Made by a program: the position numbers and the translations under genes. DNA of 64,000 nucleotides from a virus, in IMG/VR virus record IMGVR_UViG_3300035126_000842, positions 58,314 through 122,313 of that record, one strand, 5' to 3'. Shown here piece by piece: positions 34,200 to 42,287 of the stretch. The notes under the pieces were generated by a model that was given only the letters and a program-made list of their open reading frames with translations, did no database searches and was not told the origin of the DNA. Position 1 is the stretch's first letter, and every line of letters starts with the position of its first letter.

Positions 34200-34768
34200 T
34201 ACATTTCAAATTCGTTGTAATTTTTAAGAGGATCTTCTACATTCTCTATAATAGAAATATACGGTTTTTTACTGTCAATATCAAAGATTTTATCATTCAT
34301 TTTATTTCTTTTAAAAAAATTCATATAAAACATAAAATCTTCTTTATACTTTTCTTTTATTATATTCATTTTAGGTCTGATAAAAGAAAACTGCCAGATA
34401 GAAGAATCAATAATACCGGCTTTGTCTAAGTTATGATCAAACGCAATTACTCCTATTTTTTCACCAATACTAAGTATATAATTTAGATACTTAAATCCTT
34501 CTTTGGGTTGGTCTTTAGTTATTATGTATAGCTTACCTATGTTTTTAGGTAAATAGACACCGTTTCTATTATTTAGAAGTTCGTTAAAAATTTCATCGTG
34601 AAAGGTGTCAATAATAATACCTACATCTCTTTTTCGAAATGTAGGTATTTGTTTTTTATAGTGCAACCAGAGTTTAGTTGTACTAAACTGTTTACCTCTA
34701 GGGTAATAATAATTGGGATTGTATCTAGGGGCTGTTAATAGCGCAGTGACAATTTTTGTTTTTTTCAT
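34199..34768 (-). CDS. Conserved crAss-like protein of unknown function, weak HU-like pattern
   Basis: 189 basic residues. The stretch VGIIIDTFHDEIFNELL followed by NGVYLPKNIGKLYI loosely recalls the HU/IHF layout (helix, then a V-LP-G beta arm), but the match is weak and a DNA-binding role is only a suggestion. The C-terminal half is Lys/Asn/Phe-rich (MFYMNFFKRNKMN). It lies between the FN3 protein and the neck protein in the late operon. Homologues at this position are standard in crAss-like genomes, without known function. Confidence 0.7.
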   Translation of the reverse strand: MKKTKIVTALLTAPRYNPNYYYPRGKQFSTTKLWLHYKKQIPTFRKRDVGIIIDTFHDEIFNELLNNRNGVYLPKNIGKLYIITKDQPKEGFKYLNYILSIGEKIGVIAFDHNLDKAGIIDSSIWQFSFIRPKMNIIKEKYKEDFMFYMNFFKRNKMNDKIFDIDSKKPYISIIENVEDPLKNYNEFEM

Positions 34769-34788
34769 AGCTCAAAAGAGCTACTAAT

Positions 34789-35340
34789 TTACAAAAGTCC
34801 TGGGGTAGTAACAAGAATAGTAACAGAATCACAAGTAGTTACAGGTGAAGAATCACATATTGATCCTACTGAAACTTCATAATCTGTAGAAGGAGCTAGT
34901 CCTGTTATCATAGCTGCTGTAGTAGAAGAAGAATAATCTTGTTGAAATACAGGTGCTCCCCCAGTAGTAGCTTTAACACGGTAACCTGTTGCTGTTGGAT
35001 TATCAACCCAAACTACAGTCAAACTAGTTTGTGTAGCATCAGATACTACAACTCCCAAAGGACTTTGACAATTAGGAGCATTCTGTACACAAGTAGGATT
35101 TGTTTGTAATAATACAAGCGCTTGATACGCTTCTACAGCACTAGACCCTGTGTTTATAGGTGTTTCTAATAAACTTTGGTAAGGAACAACAGTAGTTGTA
35201 GGATAGACAACACCGTTAGCAGGATAGTATTGAGAAGGTGCTATACCTCCGTTTGCTGCAGATAATTCATGATAACCCTCAGGAGTTACTCCAGGTACAT
35301 CATTACAATTACAGGGTTTATTATTACACTTACAAGCCAT
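34789..35340 (-). CDS. Tail appendage protein with Cys-rich head and C-terminal FN3 domain
   Basis: 183 residues. It opens with a tight CxC cluster (MACKCNNKPCNCND). After a Pro/Thr/Val-rich connector, residues about 90-183 form a fibronectin type III-like domain: LTVVWVDNPTATGYRVK, then a GLAPSTDYEVSVGSIC hallmark and terminal strand VTILVTTPG. The preceding 476-aa protein ends with a related domain. FN3-like domains are common on phage surface and tail proteins and probably bind host glycans. Position among tail genes supports an external fibre or collar appendage. Confidence 0.75.
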   Translation of the reverse strand: MACKCNNKPCNCNDVPGVTPEGYHELSAANGGIAPSQYYPANGVVYPTTTVVPYQSLLETPINTGSSAVEAYQALVLLQTNPTCVQNAPNCQSPLGVVVSDATQTSLTVVWVDNPTATGYRVKATTGGAPVFQQDYSSSTTAAMITGLAPSTDYEVSVGSICDSSPVTTCDSVTILVTTPGLL

Positions 35341-35341
35341 A

Positions 35342-36772
35342 TCAAGTTCCGGGTAATGTTTCTACTACTACAGTAGGACAATTTGTATTAATTCCTGCTG
35401 ATACATTTACAATATTCATTATCAGGTCGTAAGATACTTCAGAAGATAATCCTGTAATACTACCTGTAATAGTTCCTCCTGCTACATTAGAATGTGTTAC
35501 TGAAGTAACTAGTACAGAAGGACTGCCTGTAATATATACAGAAATTACATAAGTCATTCCTGCAGAACCAGTAAATGAATATCCTATATTATCAACTCCT
35601 GCTGTGTAAACTACTTCAGGACAAACTGCAGGATTTTGAATGCCTAAACAAAGTGATTTTTCACAAGTAATTCCTTTAGCAGCATTTACAAAACAAGAAT
35701 TGACGCTAACATTATAATTAGAAGCAGGTGCTAAAGGTGTACTGCCAATAAGAATAACATAAGGAGTTAAAGTACCTGCGTAAGATTGAATAGGTATTTT
35801 TACATTCATACTATTACCTAAACTATCGGAAATAGTAAAGGTTGCACCCAATGGATCACATGCTGTAAATCCTGATGGTATTACTACAGAATCAAAATAA
35901 AACTCAATTTGCGTACCTGAAGCATCAACTGTAGAACTAATAGCCCAAACAAAATCAGAACATTCTGTGTTGCAACAATTAAGTTTAATGTCTTTAATAG
36001 CAGCTCTCATATCACAAAGAGTCAACCATAAATTATTAATTGATTCAGATAAGTTATTAGGACTTGTTTCCCATCCTGGAATAGCACTCATAGTACCATT
36101 TGTGGAAAGAGATGTATCAGTATTTAGATTTAAACACTGTCGTGAAATAGCAGTAACAATTTCGTTATTAGAACCCAATAACTGCTGCATACTACAAAAA
36201 TCTTCTTCTAATGCAGATAATACTTCACTAATAGGTGTAGCAACTGCAGGAAGTACGCATACAGGAATTATTTCAGGTTCAACAAAAATAGGTGCTGGAG
36301 CATCTTCTAGTTCTGTAATTCTGTCTTCGTGATTTGCTAAAGTAGGATTAATCTCATCTTCTATTACAGTTGCAGAACCAGCACTATTATTAGCAATAGC
36401 AGCGATAACATCTTCTAAACTTTCTCCTTCTTCTGTAATGACTGTAGCATCCCAAGCACAAGTTTTAACATCAGTACAAGTAAAAGTAGGAGTTGGTTCA
36501 GGAGGAGTTGCATTTTGCAATTCGCAAACAGCTTCTGCTATTAATTCTAAAGCATCCTCTAAATTTACAGTATGTGCTGGATTAAGACATAAAGTATATT
36601 CTTTTTGAGTAAACTCACAGAGAATTGTACCTAAACCAAATATAACATCACCTACACTATCACCTACACAAATTTCAAAACAATCTAAGTTCTGATTATT
36701 GTAGATAACACACTCCGAAGAAACGGGATTGCAACTTAAACTTTTATTAGAGGAGTTAGTAGGTCTTGCCAT
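35342..36772 (-). CDS. Fibre-like structural protein with C-terminal Ig/FN3-like domains
   Basis: 476 acidic residues. The N-terminal 110 residues are Cys-rich (SLSCNPVSSECVIYNNQ, DCFEICVGD, ELQNATPPEP). A helical segment with NHEDRITELEDAPAP follows, like a short trimeric stalk. Residues about 270-476 contain two Ig/FN3-like repeats; the last (TGSITGLSSEVSYDLIM ... VVVETLPG) parallels the end of the 183-aa neighbour. Its stop lies one base before that neighbour's ATG. I infer a tail or collar fibre involved in host contact. No depolymerase motif is visible. Confidence 0.7.
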   Translation of the reverse strand: MARPTNSSNKSLSCNPVSSECVIYNNQNLDCFEICVGDSVGDVIFGLGTILCEFTQKEYTLCLNPAHTVNLEDALELIAEAVCELQNATPPEPTPTFTCTDVKTCAWDATVITEEGESLEDVIAAIANNSAGSATVIEDEINPTLANHEDRITELEDAPAPIFVEPEIIPVCVLPAVATPISEVLSALEEDFCSMQQLLGSNNEIVTAISRQCLNLNTDTSLSTNGTMSAIPGWETSPNNLSESINNLWLTLCDMRAAIKDIKLNCCNTECSDFVWAISSTVDASGTQIEFYFDSVVIPSGFTACDPLGATFTISDSLGNSMNVKIPIQSYAGTLTPYVILIGSTPLAPASNYNVSVNSCFVNAAKGITCEKSLCLGIQNPAVCPEVVYTAGVDNIGYSFTGSAGMTYVISVYITGSPSVLVTSVTHSNVAGGTITGSITGLSSEVSYDLIMNIVNVSAGINTNCPTVVVETLPGT

Positions 36773-36787
36773 ATACTTAATATAATA

Positions 36788-37027
36788 TTATTTACAACAT
36801 TCTCCAAATGAAACTGGAAATATAGTAACAGTATCGTTAGTTAAAATCAATTCGGTATCAACATCTTGAATAAGACTAAACTCTGCAAGCTTATGTCTTA
36901 CATCAAGTTTGTTAAAGTTTTCTTTACAGCAAGTCTCTATACCAAATTTCATTTCTTTAAATTTGTTATACATGTAATCTGCAAAGTCACATTTTATTTC
37001 TTCTATTTCACATAAAGTACAACTCAT
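36788..37027 (-). CDS. Small Cys-containing conserved tail-region protein
   Basis: About 79 residues from MSCTLCEIEEIKCDFADYMY. I choose the ATG at 37027 because it overlaps the stop of the 39-aa zinc-ribbon gene (ATGA) and follows AAGGAAA; a longer frame starts at 37066 inside that gene. Cysteines at CTLC, KC, CC and a terminal ECCK suggest metal binding. A helix with KFKEMKFGIETCCKENFNKL occupies the middle. Function unknown; the tight spacing puts it in the tail operon. Confidence 0.65.
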   Translation of the reverse strand: MSCTLCEIEEIKCDFADYMYNKFKEMKFGIETCCKENFNKLDVRHKLAEFSLIQDVDTELILTNDTVTIFPVSFGECCK

Positions 37028-37143
37028 TTTCCTTGGGATATAGCTAATGAAAGACAATTTGTGCAAACTTGGGTTCCTTTAGGAGTCTTTCTAAGTTTAC
37101 AACTACAACCTAAAGATGCTTTACAATTAGGACACATACTCAT
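37024..37143 (-). CDS. 39-aa zinc-ribbon miniprotein
   Basis: A very short gene reading MSMCPNCKASLGCSCKLRK to the ending QVCTNCLSLAISQGK. The CPNC, CSC and CTNC clusters form a compact zinc ribbon. It begins one base after the stop of the 180-aa gene and its TGA overlaps the ATG of the next gene (ATGA), so spacing and overlap strongly support it as a real translated gene. Similar mini zinc ribbons occur in crAss-like phages. DNA, RNA or structural binding cannot be told apart here. Confidence 0.75.
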   Translation of the reverse strand: MSMCPNCKASLGCSCKLRKTPKGTQVCTNCLSLAISQGK

Positions 37144-37144
37144 A

Positions 37145-37687
37145 TTATTTACAAGATTTACAAGTAAAACGATCTAATAATTTATTTGCATACTGAAACA
37201 TCATACTTCCAGCTTCGCGTTTATGACAAATTTCAACTTTTGCTACAGCAGCTTTCATCATATTTTCAATAAGTCTCAATTTTGCTAAATCTTCTTCTAA
37301 TTCTGCAGATGGCATACAACCTACATTATCAATCTTACAATATGCTTTTTGTAAGTTATTAAGAAACTTAGTTATTCTAAGATGATTGTATTCTACAAAC
37401 ACTTGAGTATTAGGATTTATACTATACTTAACAACATATACACCATCTGGAAATTCAGGGTAATCTGTAATAGGGGTAGGTGCAGGTAATAAACCTGCAT
37501 CGTAAGCAGAAAGATTTTCTATAAAAGGAAATGTAGTAGGAACAATAACACCTGGTGTAGTGTATCCTGGACCCAACACAGTTAAAATAGGATTGGTTAC
37601 AGGAGTAACTGTGTAATTACTAGCATCTGCAATTCTCATTACAGAAGGGTTCATTGTTTGAATAAAATCTAAAGCTAACTGTGACAT
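37145..37687 (-). CDS. Conserved crAss-like structural protein (180 aa)
   Basis: Residues 1-75 are Pro/Thr/Val-rich and extended. A beta segment FPDGVYVVKYSINPNTQVFV follows, then helices ending CHKREAGSMMFQYANKLL and a CKSCK tail. Beta plus helix with a terminal Cys pair resembles small neck or collar proteins in this region, and the FPDGVY block recurs in crAss-like homologues. It starts just downstream of the terminator that follows the 419-aa gene, so it may head a separately regulated tail sub-operon, though no promoter is clear. Confidence 0.7.
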   Translation of the reverse strand: MSQLALDFIQTMNPSVMRIADASNYTVTPVTNPILTVLGPGYTTPGVIVPTTFPFIENLSAYDAGLLPAPTPITDYPEFPDGVYVVKYSINPNTQVFVEYNHLRITKFLNNLQKAYCKIDNVGCMPSAELEEDLAKLRLIENMMKAAVAKVEICHKREAGSMMFQYANKLLDRFTCKSCK

Positions 37688-37729
37688 ACTTACAATTTAC
37701 AAATTTATTACATTTTGTCAAATATTAAT

Positions 37730-37759
37730 AAAAAAATAGGGAGATTTCTCTCCCTATTT
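37730..37759 (-). terminator. Intrinsic terminator after the 419-aa structural gene
   Basis: Read on the minus strand: AATAGGGAG, a short AGAAAT loop, CTCCCTATT, then seven T. This is a strong 9-bp GC-containing stem with a U-tract, 25 nt after the stop of the 419-aa gene. It would limit that gene's transcript from reading into the tail genes. Confidence 0.9.
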
Positions 37760-37783
37760 CAACAAATCAAAACAACCAAACAA

Positions 37784-39043
37784 TTATGGACAAGCAGCGG
37801 AGCAAGTAGCGCTGAAGTCAATATCAGCAGAACAAACACCACAACCACCTAACCAAGATTGAATAAATGCTTCAAATAAAGCATCTTTTGCAGGAACTAC
37901 AATTTCAATCAAATATTGATCATTGTCAAAAGTACTAGTAGGATTATTTCTACGAGGTACATTATGAGCAATAAAGTAACGATGGTAAGAAGAATTACGG
38001 TCAATTACATTTGTAAAATCATAACCTTGAGTTACTTCGCGCAGACGAAGATCTGTATGGAAAAAGTTCTGACGATAAGATTCAAACAAAATCAAATCAC
38101 GAACTACTTGCTCACCAAAACCTTCAGCCTGAGTAGCTTCACATTCTTTAATTACACAAAGACCTTCAAATGCACAAACATCACCGGTTTCATCAACCAT
38201 AGAAGCATATACACGAACTGGTTCTTTTTCAAAGAAATCAGAAATTTGGAAAGTACAATCACCAAATTTAGTATCAACATAAGCACCTGTAATGATCATA
38301 CCTGCCATTTGACCTACAGTATGTCCAGGAGAAACATAAGCGTCCCATGCAGCAGGAGTAGTACCAATAGAAGCACCCGCTTCATCAAAAATTTCAATCT
38401 GAATGAAAGGTTGAGTTAAGGGGAAATTCAAAAGGTCTTTTGCCCACTGAATAAATACTAATGTAGAATCTACAGGAGCAACTGGTTGACCTGCAGGGCA
38501 ACAACCTGTCCAACGACTTACATTACGGTACATATTACGGTTTAACAAACGCAATACAGGAGAACCTTTAAGGTCAATACGCAAATTGTAAACTTCATTA
38601 CACAAAAACTCGCGAGCAGGACATGCTGGAGATAAAGTAGTAGTGTAAGGAGTGTGTCCAATATGAACTACATCAGCTTTTGCAGGACATGCGGGAGTGT
38701 ACCATACTTTACTAACATGCTTAGGGTTAATCAGTTTAGACTTTACTGATTCCAAATACCCACCATGAAACTGACCAATTTTGTCTTTTTGGAAGATAGA
38801 AGCACTTGCTAAGTACAACGGGCAACAATTTGTAAAGTTGTTGGTATCAATACCATTAAAACTTTCATCAAAAAACCCAAAAGTACCTGGACCAAGACCA
38901 ATTGTACTATCTTTTAAATCGGAAGATTTAATTGTGGAAGCATCTTCAATAAAACCTGATACTGAAGAAATTCCAGAAAACACAGGTGAACCACCAACTT
39001 TGGTTCCAATGTGTGTTTGTCGAAACGCGTGATTAAAATACAT
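37784..39043 (-). CDS. Conserved crAss-like major virion protein (419 aa)
   Basis: Begins MYFNHAFRQTHIGTKVGGSP and ends GVCSADIDFSATCSAACP. Beta-rich with repeated Cys-Pro-Ala motifs (YTPACPAKAD, LSPACPAREF, TGCCPAGQP). Base and codon use is visibly less AT-biased than in neighbours and resembles the capsid gene, and it has its own terminator, as the capsid gene does. Both suggest very high expression. I infer an abundant structural component (tail or auxiliary head protein) conserved in crAss-like phages; the exact location is unknown. Confidence 0.8.
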   Translation of the reverse strand: MYFNHAFRQTHIGTKVGGSPVFSGISSVSGFIEDASTIKSSDLKDSTIGLGPGTFGFFDESFNGIDTNNFTNCCPLYLASASIFQKDKIGQFHGGYLESVKSKLINPKHVSKVWYTPACPAKADVVHIGHTPYTTTLSPACPAREFLCNEVYNLRIDLKGSPVLRLLNRNMYRNVSRWTGCCPAGQPVAPVDSTLVFIQWAKDLLNFPLTQPFIQIEIFDEAGASIGTTPAAWDAYVSPGHTVGQMAGMIITGAYVDTKFGDCTFQISDFFEKEPVRVYASMVDETGDVCAFEGLCVIKECEATQAEGFGEQVVRDLILFESYRQNFFHTDLRLREVTQGYDFTNVIDRNSSYHRYFIAHNVPRRNNPTSTFDNDQYLIEIVVPAKDALFEAFIQSWLGGCGVCSADIDFSATCSAACP

Positions 39044-39080
39044 AATTATATAGATAAAATGTTTAAATCAATATAATAAA

Positions 39081-39488
39081 TTACTGTAGAAAAAGCAATT
39101 TATATTTTAAAGAATTAATTTCTGACTTAATATTGTCTAAATCATTTACTATTTCAGAAGCGTCTGATGGAAGTCCTGATTGTATTTCAGTAATCTTAGA
39201 ATGCATTTTTCTAAGAACTGCTAGCATATCTTTAGTTGTTTTTAATACAGGTACTTTAGGATCTACCGTGTCTAATAGTTTTTCATTGTACCCTTGCCAT
39301 CCTTCTGCTACTGTATCAACAAGACCTGGTAAAGCATCATAAAATTCATTAAGTGCTTTATGTGCTGCAAAAGAACCTTCTCCCGTAACAGATAAATGCA
39401 AGGAGTGAGCTCTAGGTGCTAAAGATAATAATTCAACAACCAATTCTGATATCTGAATATGTCCTAAATTAGAAGGTCTTTTTAACAT
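39081..39488 (-). CDS. Conserved small helical structural protein
   Basis: 135 residues, mainly helical: ISELVVELLSLAPRAHSLHL near the N-terminus, then KALNEFYDALPGLVDTVAEGW and two long C-terminal helices. The ALNEFYDALPGLVDTVAEGW layout resembles Dps/ferritin-like or DUF-type four-helix proteins seen in phages. No metal site is evident. It lies between the ring-like 233-aa gene and the 419-aa gene. Function unresolved. Confidence 0.65.
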   Translation of the reverse strand: MLKRPSNLGHIQISELVVELLSLAPRAHSLHLSVTGEGSFAAHKALNEFYDALPGLVDTVAEGWQGYNEKLLDTVDPKVPVLKTTKDMLAVLRKMHSKITEIQSGLPSDASEIVNDLDNIKSEINSLKYKLLFLQ

Positions 39489-39493
39489 ATGTA

Positions 39494-40195
39494 CTAGTTA
39501 TTTCTTTCTGAGTTTTGTGTTTCTCTTTGATATTGATTAAATGACTCAATATCAGCAGCTAATATAGCTGCAGCATCGTCTACTATAAGTTCTAGTAAAT
39601 CATCTTTAAGTTCTGATTCAACGTCGACCAGCGATACTTGTCCGTTTTCAGGGTTTTCTACACCTGCGATTTCAATCTTTCTAGGAAATCTATAATAGAC
39701 TAAGTTGACTTTATTGACATCAAAGTCTTTGTTATGATAGATATGTAAGTTATTACCTATCATTGTAAAAAAGGTTTCACCCCACTCAAAACTAGGTTTT
39801 GAGTTTTCGTTATTAAGATATTGATTAACCATTGCTTCTTCTATTAAATTAGAACGCATGTTTCTAACATCTTTACAACAATCTTTTTTAGCTTCTACAT
39901 CTAAACGCTTAAATGCCAAATAGTTACTTGGCATTGGTGCAATAACATAAAAGTTATTATCTGTAGTAGGAATAAAAGCAGAGGTTAGTAGAATTTGAAG
40001 ATCATCAATTCTTCTAACACTCTGCTCGTCTCCTTCTTTAAATAAATTGTTACCATGTAAATTTCTTCTAATCCATTCTATTTGAGCTTTGTTAAAAGCT
40101 TCAATAACCATCCAGGGTTTTATATTACTATAATCCTGACTAGATATTTTGTTTAATCTTTGCTCAATTTTAAGTTTTAGAAGAGTATTATTCAT
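39494..40195 (-). CDS. Head-tail connector / ring protein (P22 gp4-like)
   Basis: 233 residues. A helical N-terminus (LLKLKIEQRLNKIS, then MVIEAFNKAQIEWIRRNL) precedes a beta core (FYVIAPMPSNYLAFKRLDVE, YYRFPRKIEIAGVE) and a C-terminal helix (ELIVDDAAAILAADIESFNQ). This helix-beta-helix order and size fit portal-adjacent ring proteins, and position in the crAss-like order supports it. The ring identity is inferred. Confidence 0.7.
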   Translation of the reverse strand: MNNTLLKLKIEQRLNKISSQDYSNIKPWMVIEAFNKAQIEWIRRNLHGNNLFKEGDEQSVRRIDDLQILLTSAFIPTTDNNFYVIAPMPSNYLAFKRLDVEAKKDCCKDVRNMRSNLIEEAMVNQYLNNENSKPSFEWGETFFTMIGNNLHIYHNKDFDVNKVNLVYYRFPRKIEIAGVENPENGQVSLVDVESELKDDLLELIVDDAAAILAADIESFNQYQRETQNSERNN

Positions 40196-40197
40196 GA

Positions 40198-41208
40198 TTA
40201 TTTAGACCAGTTAGATTCAACTTCTTTTTGTAAATCAACAAGAATGTCCTGATGAAGAGGATTTTTAAGGAAAACAAAAACATCTTGTGGTGTTCTACCT
40301 ACAGGAGTTTGAGTTTTTTCATAATAAATCATACCATCGCTTTTAGATCTCAAAATGTTAAGACCGGCTGCGTCTTTGATAATAGCTCTTACTTTCAGTT
40401 CTTCTACAGGAGTTTCAATAAGTTTCAAGAATTTTTGAGGTGCTTTTAACTTATCTTTATCTATTCCTACTCCTTGAATGTATCTATCAAGTTGCTGATA
40501 CAATACATCAGGAGGAGTGTTACTTCTGTAGGATAAAGAATTAGGGTCCAAAATCTTAGTAATAAGTAACATCTTATCTGTATTTTTTTCATAGAGTTTA
40601 TGTAATTCACCTAACGCTTTGTTACGGAATTTACTTACTTCTACTTTAACAGACAGAGTATCCTCAAAACGATCTAAAAAGAAACGTTTACGGACACCAC
40701 GCATATTACTATCTTTTGCAGCATTGTAATCTGGAGCAATTGAAGAAAATCCTCCTGCTTTAATAGCATAGAATTTAATCAAATCGTAAGGATCTTTTTG
40801 ATCTAAAAAGACAGGGTCATTACCACAACGAATACTAACCTTACTCCAAAACTCATCATTATCAGGTTTTAGAATCTTTACTTTGCCCCAAAAATCAGGA
40901 TCGTTTTCATCAATTACATTAGTAATTAACGCTTTTTCAAGATAAGCGACTGTCTTACGAATATCTTTAATAGCCGCTTCTTTCATTTCACCTTCTAATC
41001 GTTGTACTTCAGGTGCAAATTCATTAAGTCCTGTTACATATCTACGAACACCGTTTTGTTCTAAACATGCAATCCATTCTTCATGAACTACTCCATCAAA
41101 CACAACAAGTTCGTATTTGTGAAGACCCATTTCATCTTCAATACCTGTGAACGGACGGATACTTATATCCGACCTTTTGTTCGGTGTAGCTACTTCTACT
41201 TTAATCAT
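40198..41208 (-). CDS. Conserved crAss-like capsid-associated protein (336 aa)
   Basis: Begins MIKVEVATPNKRSDISIRPF. Charged throughout, with DPDFWGKVKILKPDNDEFWS and an RGVRKRFFLDRFEDTLSVKV block near the centre; the C-terminus is FLKNPLHQDILVDLQKEVES. It follows the head-fibre gene and precedes the ring-like gene, where conserved crAss-like genomes carry a virion protein. No enzyme motif. Auxiliary capsid or completion role is inference. Confidence 0.7.
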   Translation of the reverse strand: MIKVEVATPNKRSDISIRPFTGIEDEMGLHKYELVVFDGVVHEEWIACLEQNGVRRYVTGLNEFAPEVQRLEGEMKEAAIKDIRKTVAYLEKALITNVIDENDPDFWGKVKILKPDNDEFWSKVSIRCGNDPVFLDQKDPYDLIKFYAIKAGGFSSIAPDYNAAKDSNMRGVRKRFFLDRFEDTLSVKVEVSKFRNKALGELHKLYEKNTDKMLLITKILDPNSLSYRSNTPPDVLYQQLDRYIQGVGIDKDKLKAPQKFLKLIETPVEELKVRAIIKDAAGLNILRSKSDGMIYYEKTQTPVGRTPQDVFVFLKNPLHQDILVDLQKEVESNWSK

Positions 41209-41238
41209 AATATATTGGTTGTTTTATTTTATTTTCGT

Positions 41239-41481
41239 TTAAACTACAATATGAATTACTCCGCCTGAAGTTCTATAAAAATCTCCTGCAGTTAATCCTC
41301 CTGCTAGCGCTTGACTATTATTAGAATAAACATTAGTAGTAATTTGATTTACAAAACTATTAAAACTAGTAGGAGCATTTAATGCATCAACAATAGCGTT
41401 AATGTGACCAAACTTTGCAAGACTCATGTCTTCATCTTTATTCAAAAAGGGATCGGGTGATTGTGGTACAAATTTTTCCAT
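41239..41481 (-). CDS. Small head-fibre protein
   Basis: 80 residues. The C-terminal part, QALAGGLTAGDFYRTSGGVIHIVV, matches the common phage fibre end pattern A-GL--GD-YRT--G---IV seen in phage head fibres. The N-terminal half (FVPQSPDPFLNKDEDM, then FGHINAIVDALN) probably anchors it to the capsid. Position after capsid genes agrees with head fibres in crAss-like phages. Confidence 0.75.
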   Translation of the reverse strand: MEKFVPQSPDPFLNKDEDMSLAKFGHINAIVDALNAPTSFNSFVNQITTNVYSNNSQALAGGLTAGDFYRTSGGVIHIVV

Positions 41482-41522
41482 GATTTCAAAATTTTATATA
41501 CAAATATAATAAATAAATATTA

Positions 41523-41840
41523 CTAGAGCAAATTATTGTTATTCTGGTCATCATACATTGCTCTAATAATAAGCAAGTAATTTACAATGTCAATAATTTT
41601 TTCATCTACCTGGTCCATATCAGGAAGTTTATTATCTGCAATAGTATCTTTTAACCACTGCAAATGTTTGGTCATATATTCCCACGCAATACCCTGTGGT
41701 GTTTTTTGCATAGAAATACCAGTACGAAAATTCCGAAATACATCAGAATTGTGGGCGTACTCTTGATTTTTAACTACGAGTCTACTCCTGACTATCTCTA
41801 GAGCTGTCTCTACACTTTTGGAAAATTCTTGATTGTTCAT
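41523..41840 (-). CDS. Nmad1/DUF1599-like small protein
   Basis: 105 residues with the layout of nucleotide modification-associated domain 1 (DUF1599): NQEYAHNSDVFRNFRTG, then WEYMTKHLQWLKDTI and an acidic helix MDQVDEKIIDIVNYLLI. The acidic helix recalls all-alpha NTP pyrophosphatases (MazG-like), with E and D residues able to hold metal. A role with modified or damaged nucleotides is suggested by the family name; no substrate can be read here. It sits between head fibre and zincin genes, an unusual place for a nucleotide enzyme. Confidence 0.65.
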   Translation of the reverse strand: MNNQEFSKSVETALEIVRSRLVVKNQEYAHNSDVFRNFRTGISMQKTPQGIAWEYMTKHLQWLKDTIADNKLPDMDQVDEKIIDIVNYLLIIRAMYDDQNNNNLL

Positions 41841-41849
41841 GTCACAAAT

Positions 41850-42287
41850 TTAATCAATAATTGAGACACGCATATTCAATAACTCAAGTTTGTGACAATC
41901 TTTTACGTGTTTAATATAAAGATTCCAAGATTTAGCCCATTCTTTAATATAGAAATTATTATAATGTTCTAAATTTAATTTTTGTAAAAGATAGTACCCG
42001 TGCTCCCAAGCTTTGTATTCACCTTCTACTATGATAACACGATTGTGGTTTTCAGTTTTAGAAAGACCTCCAAAAATACTATCGCGGTGAATAACATGTC
42101 CTATTTCATGTAACAGACCTACAATAAGGCTAGCTTTACTTTTTACACACTTTGGTAAAGCAATAACTTTACTATCAGGATAATAAAAGTACGATTTACC
42201 TTCTCTCTTTAACTCAACAGAAAGTTCTTTACAAACAGCTTCTAAAATTTTGTAATCTTTTGTAAACTGCTTATCTGTTACTTTCAT
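41850..42287 (-). CDS. Zincin-like metallopeptidase, small
   Basis: 145 residues. HEIGHVIH at about residues 59-66 is an HExxHxxx zinc site; EGEYKAWEHG about 25 residues later offers a third Glu ligand. The layout resembles ImmA/IrrE-like or M-type minigluzincins found in phages. Its ATG overlaps the phosphoesterase stop (ATGA). Roles could include capsid-protein maturation or cleavage of a host regulator; the placement just after the capsid and phosphoesterase genes leans to the first, without proof. Confidence 0.75.
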   Translation of the reverse strand: MKVTDKQFTKDYKILEAVCKELSVELKREGKSYFYYPDSKVIALPKCVKSKASLIVGLLHEIGHVIHRDSIFGGLSKTENHNRVIIVEGEYKAWEHGYYLLQKLNLEHYNNFYIKEWAKSWNLYIKHVKDCHKLELLNMRVSIID

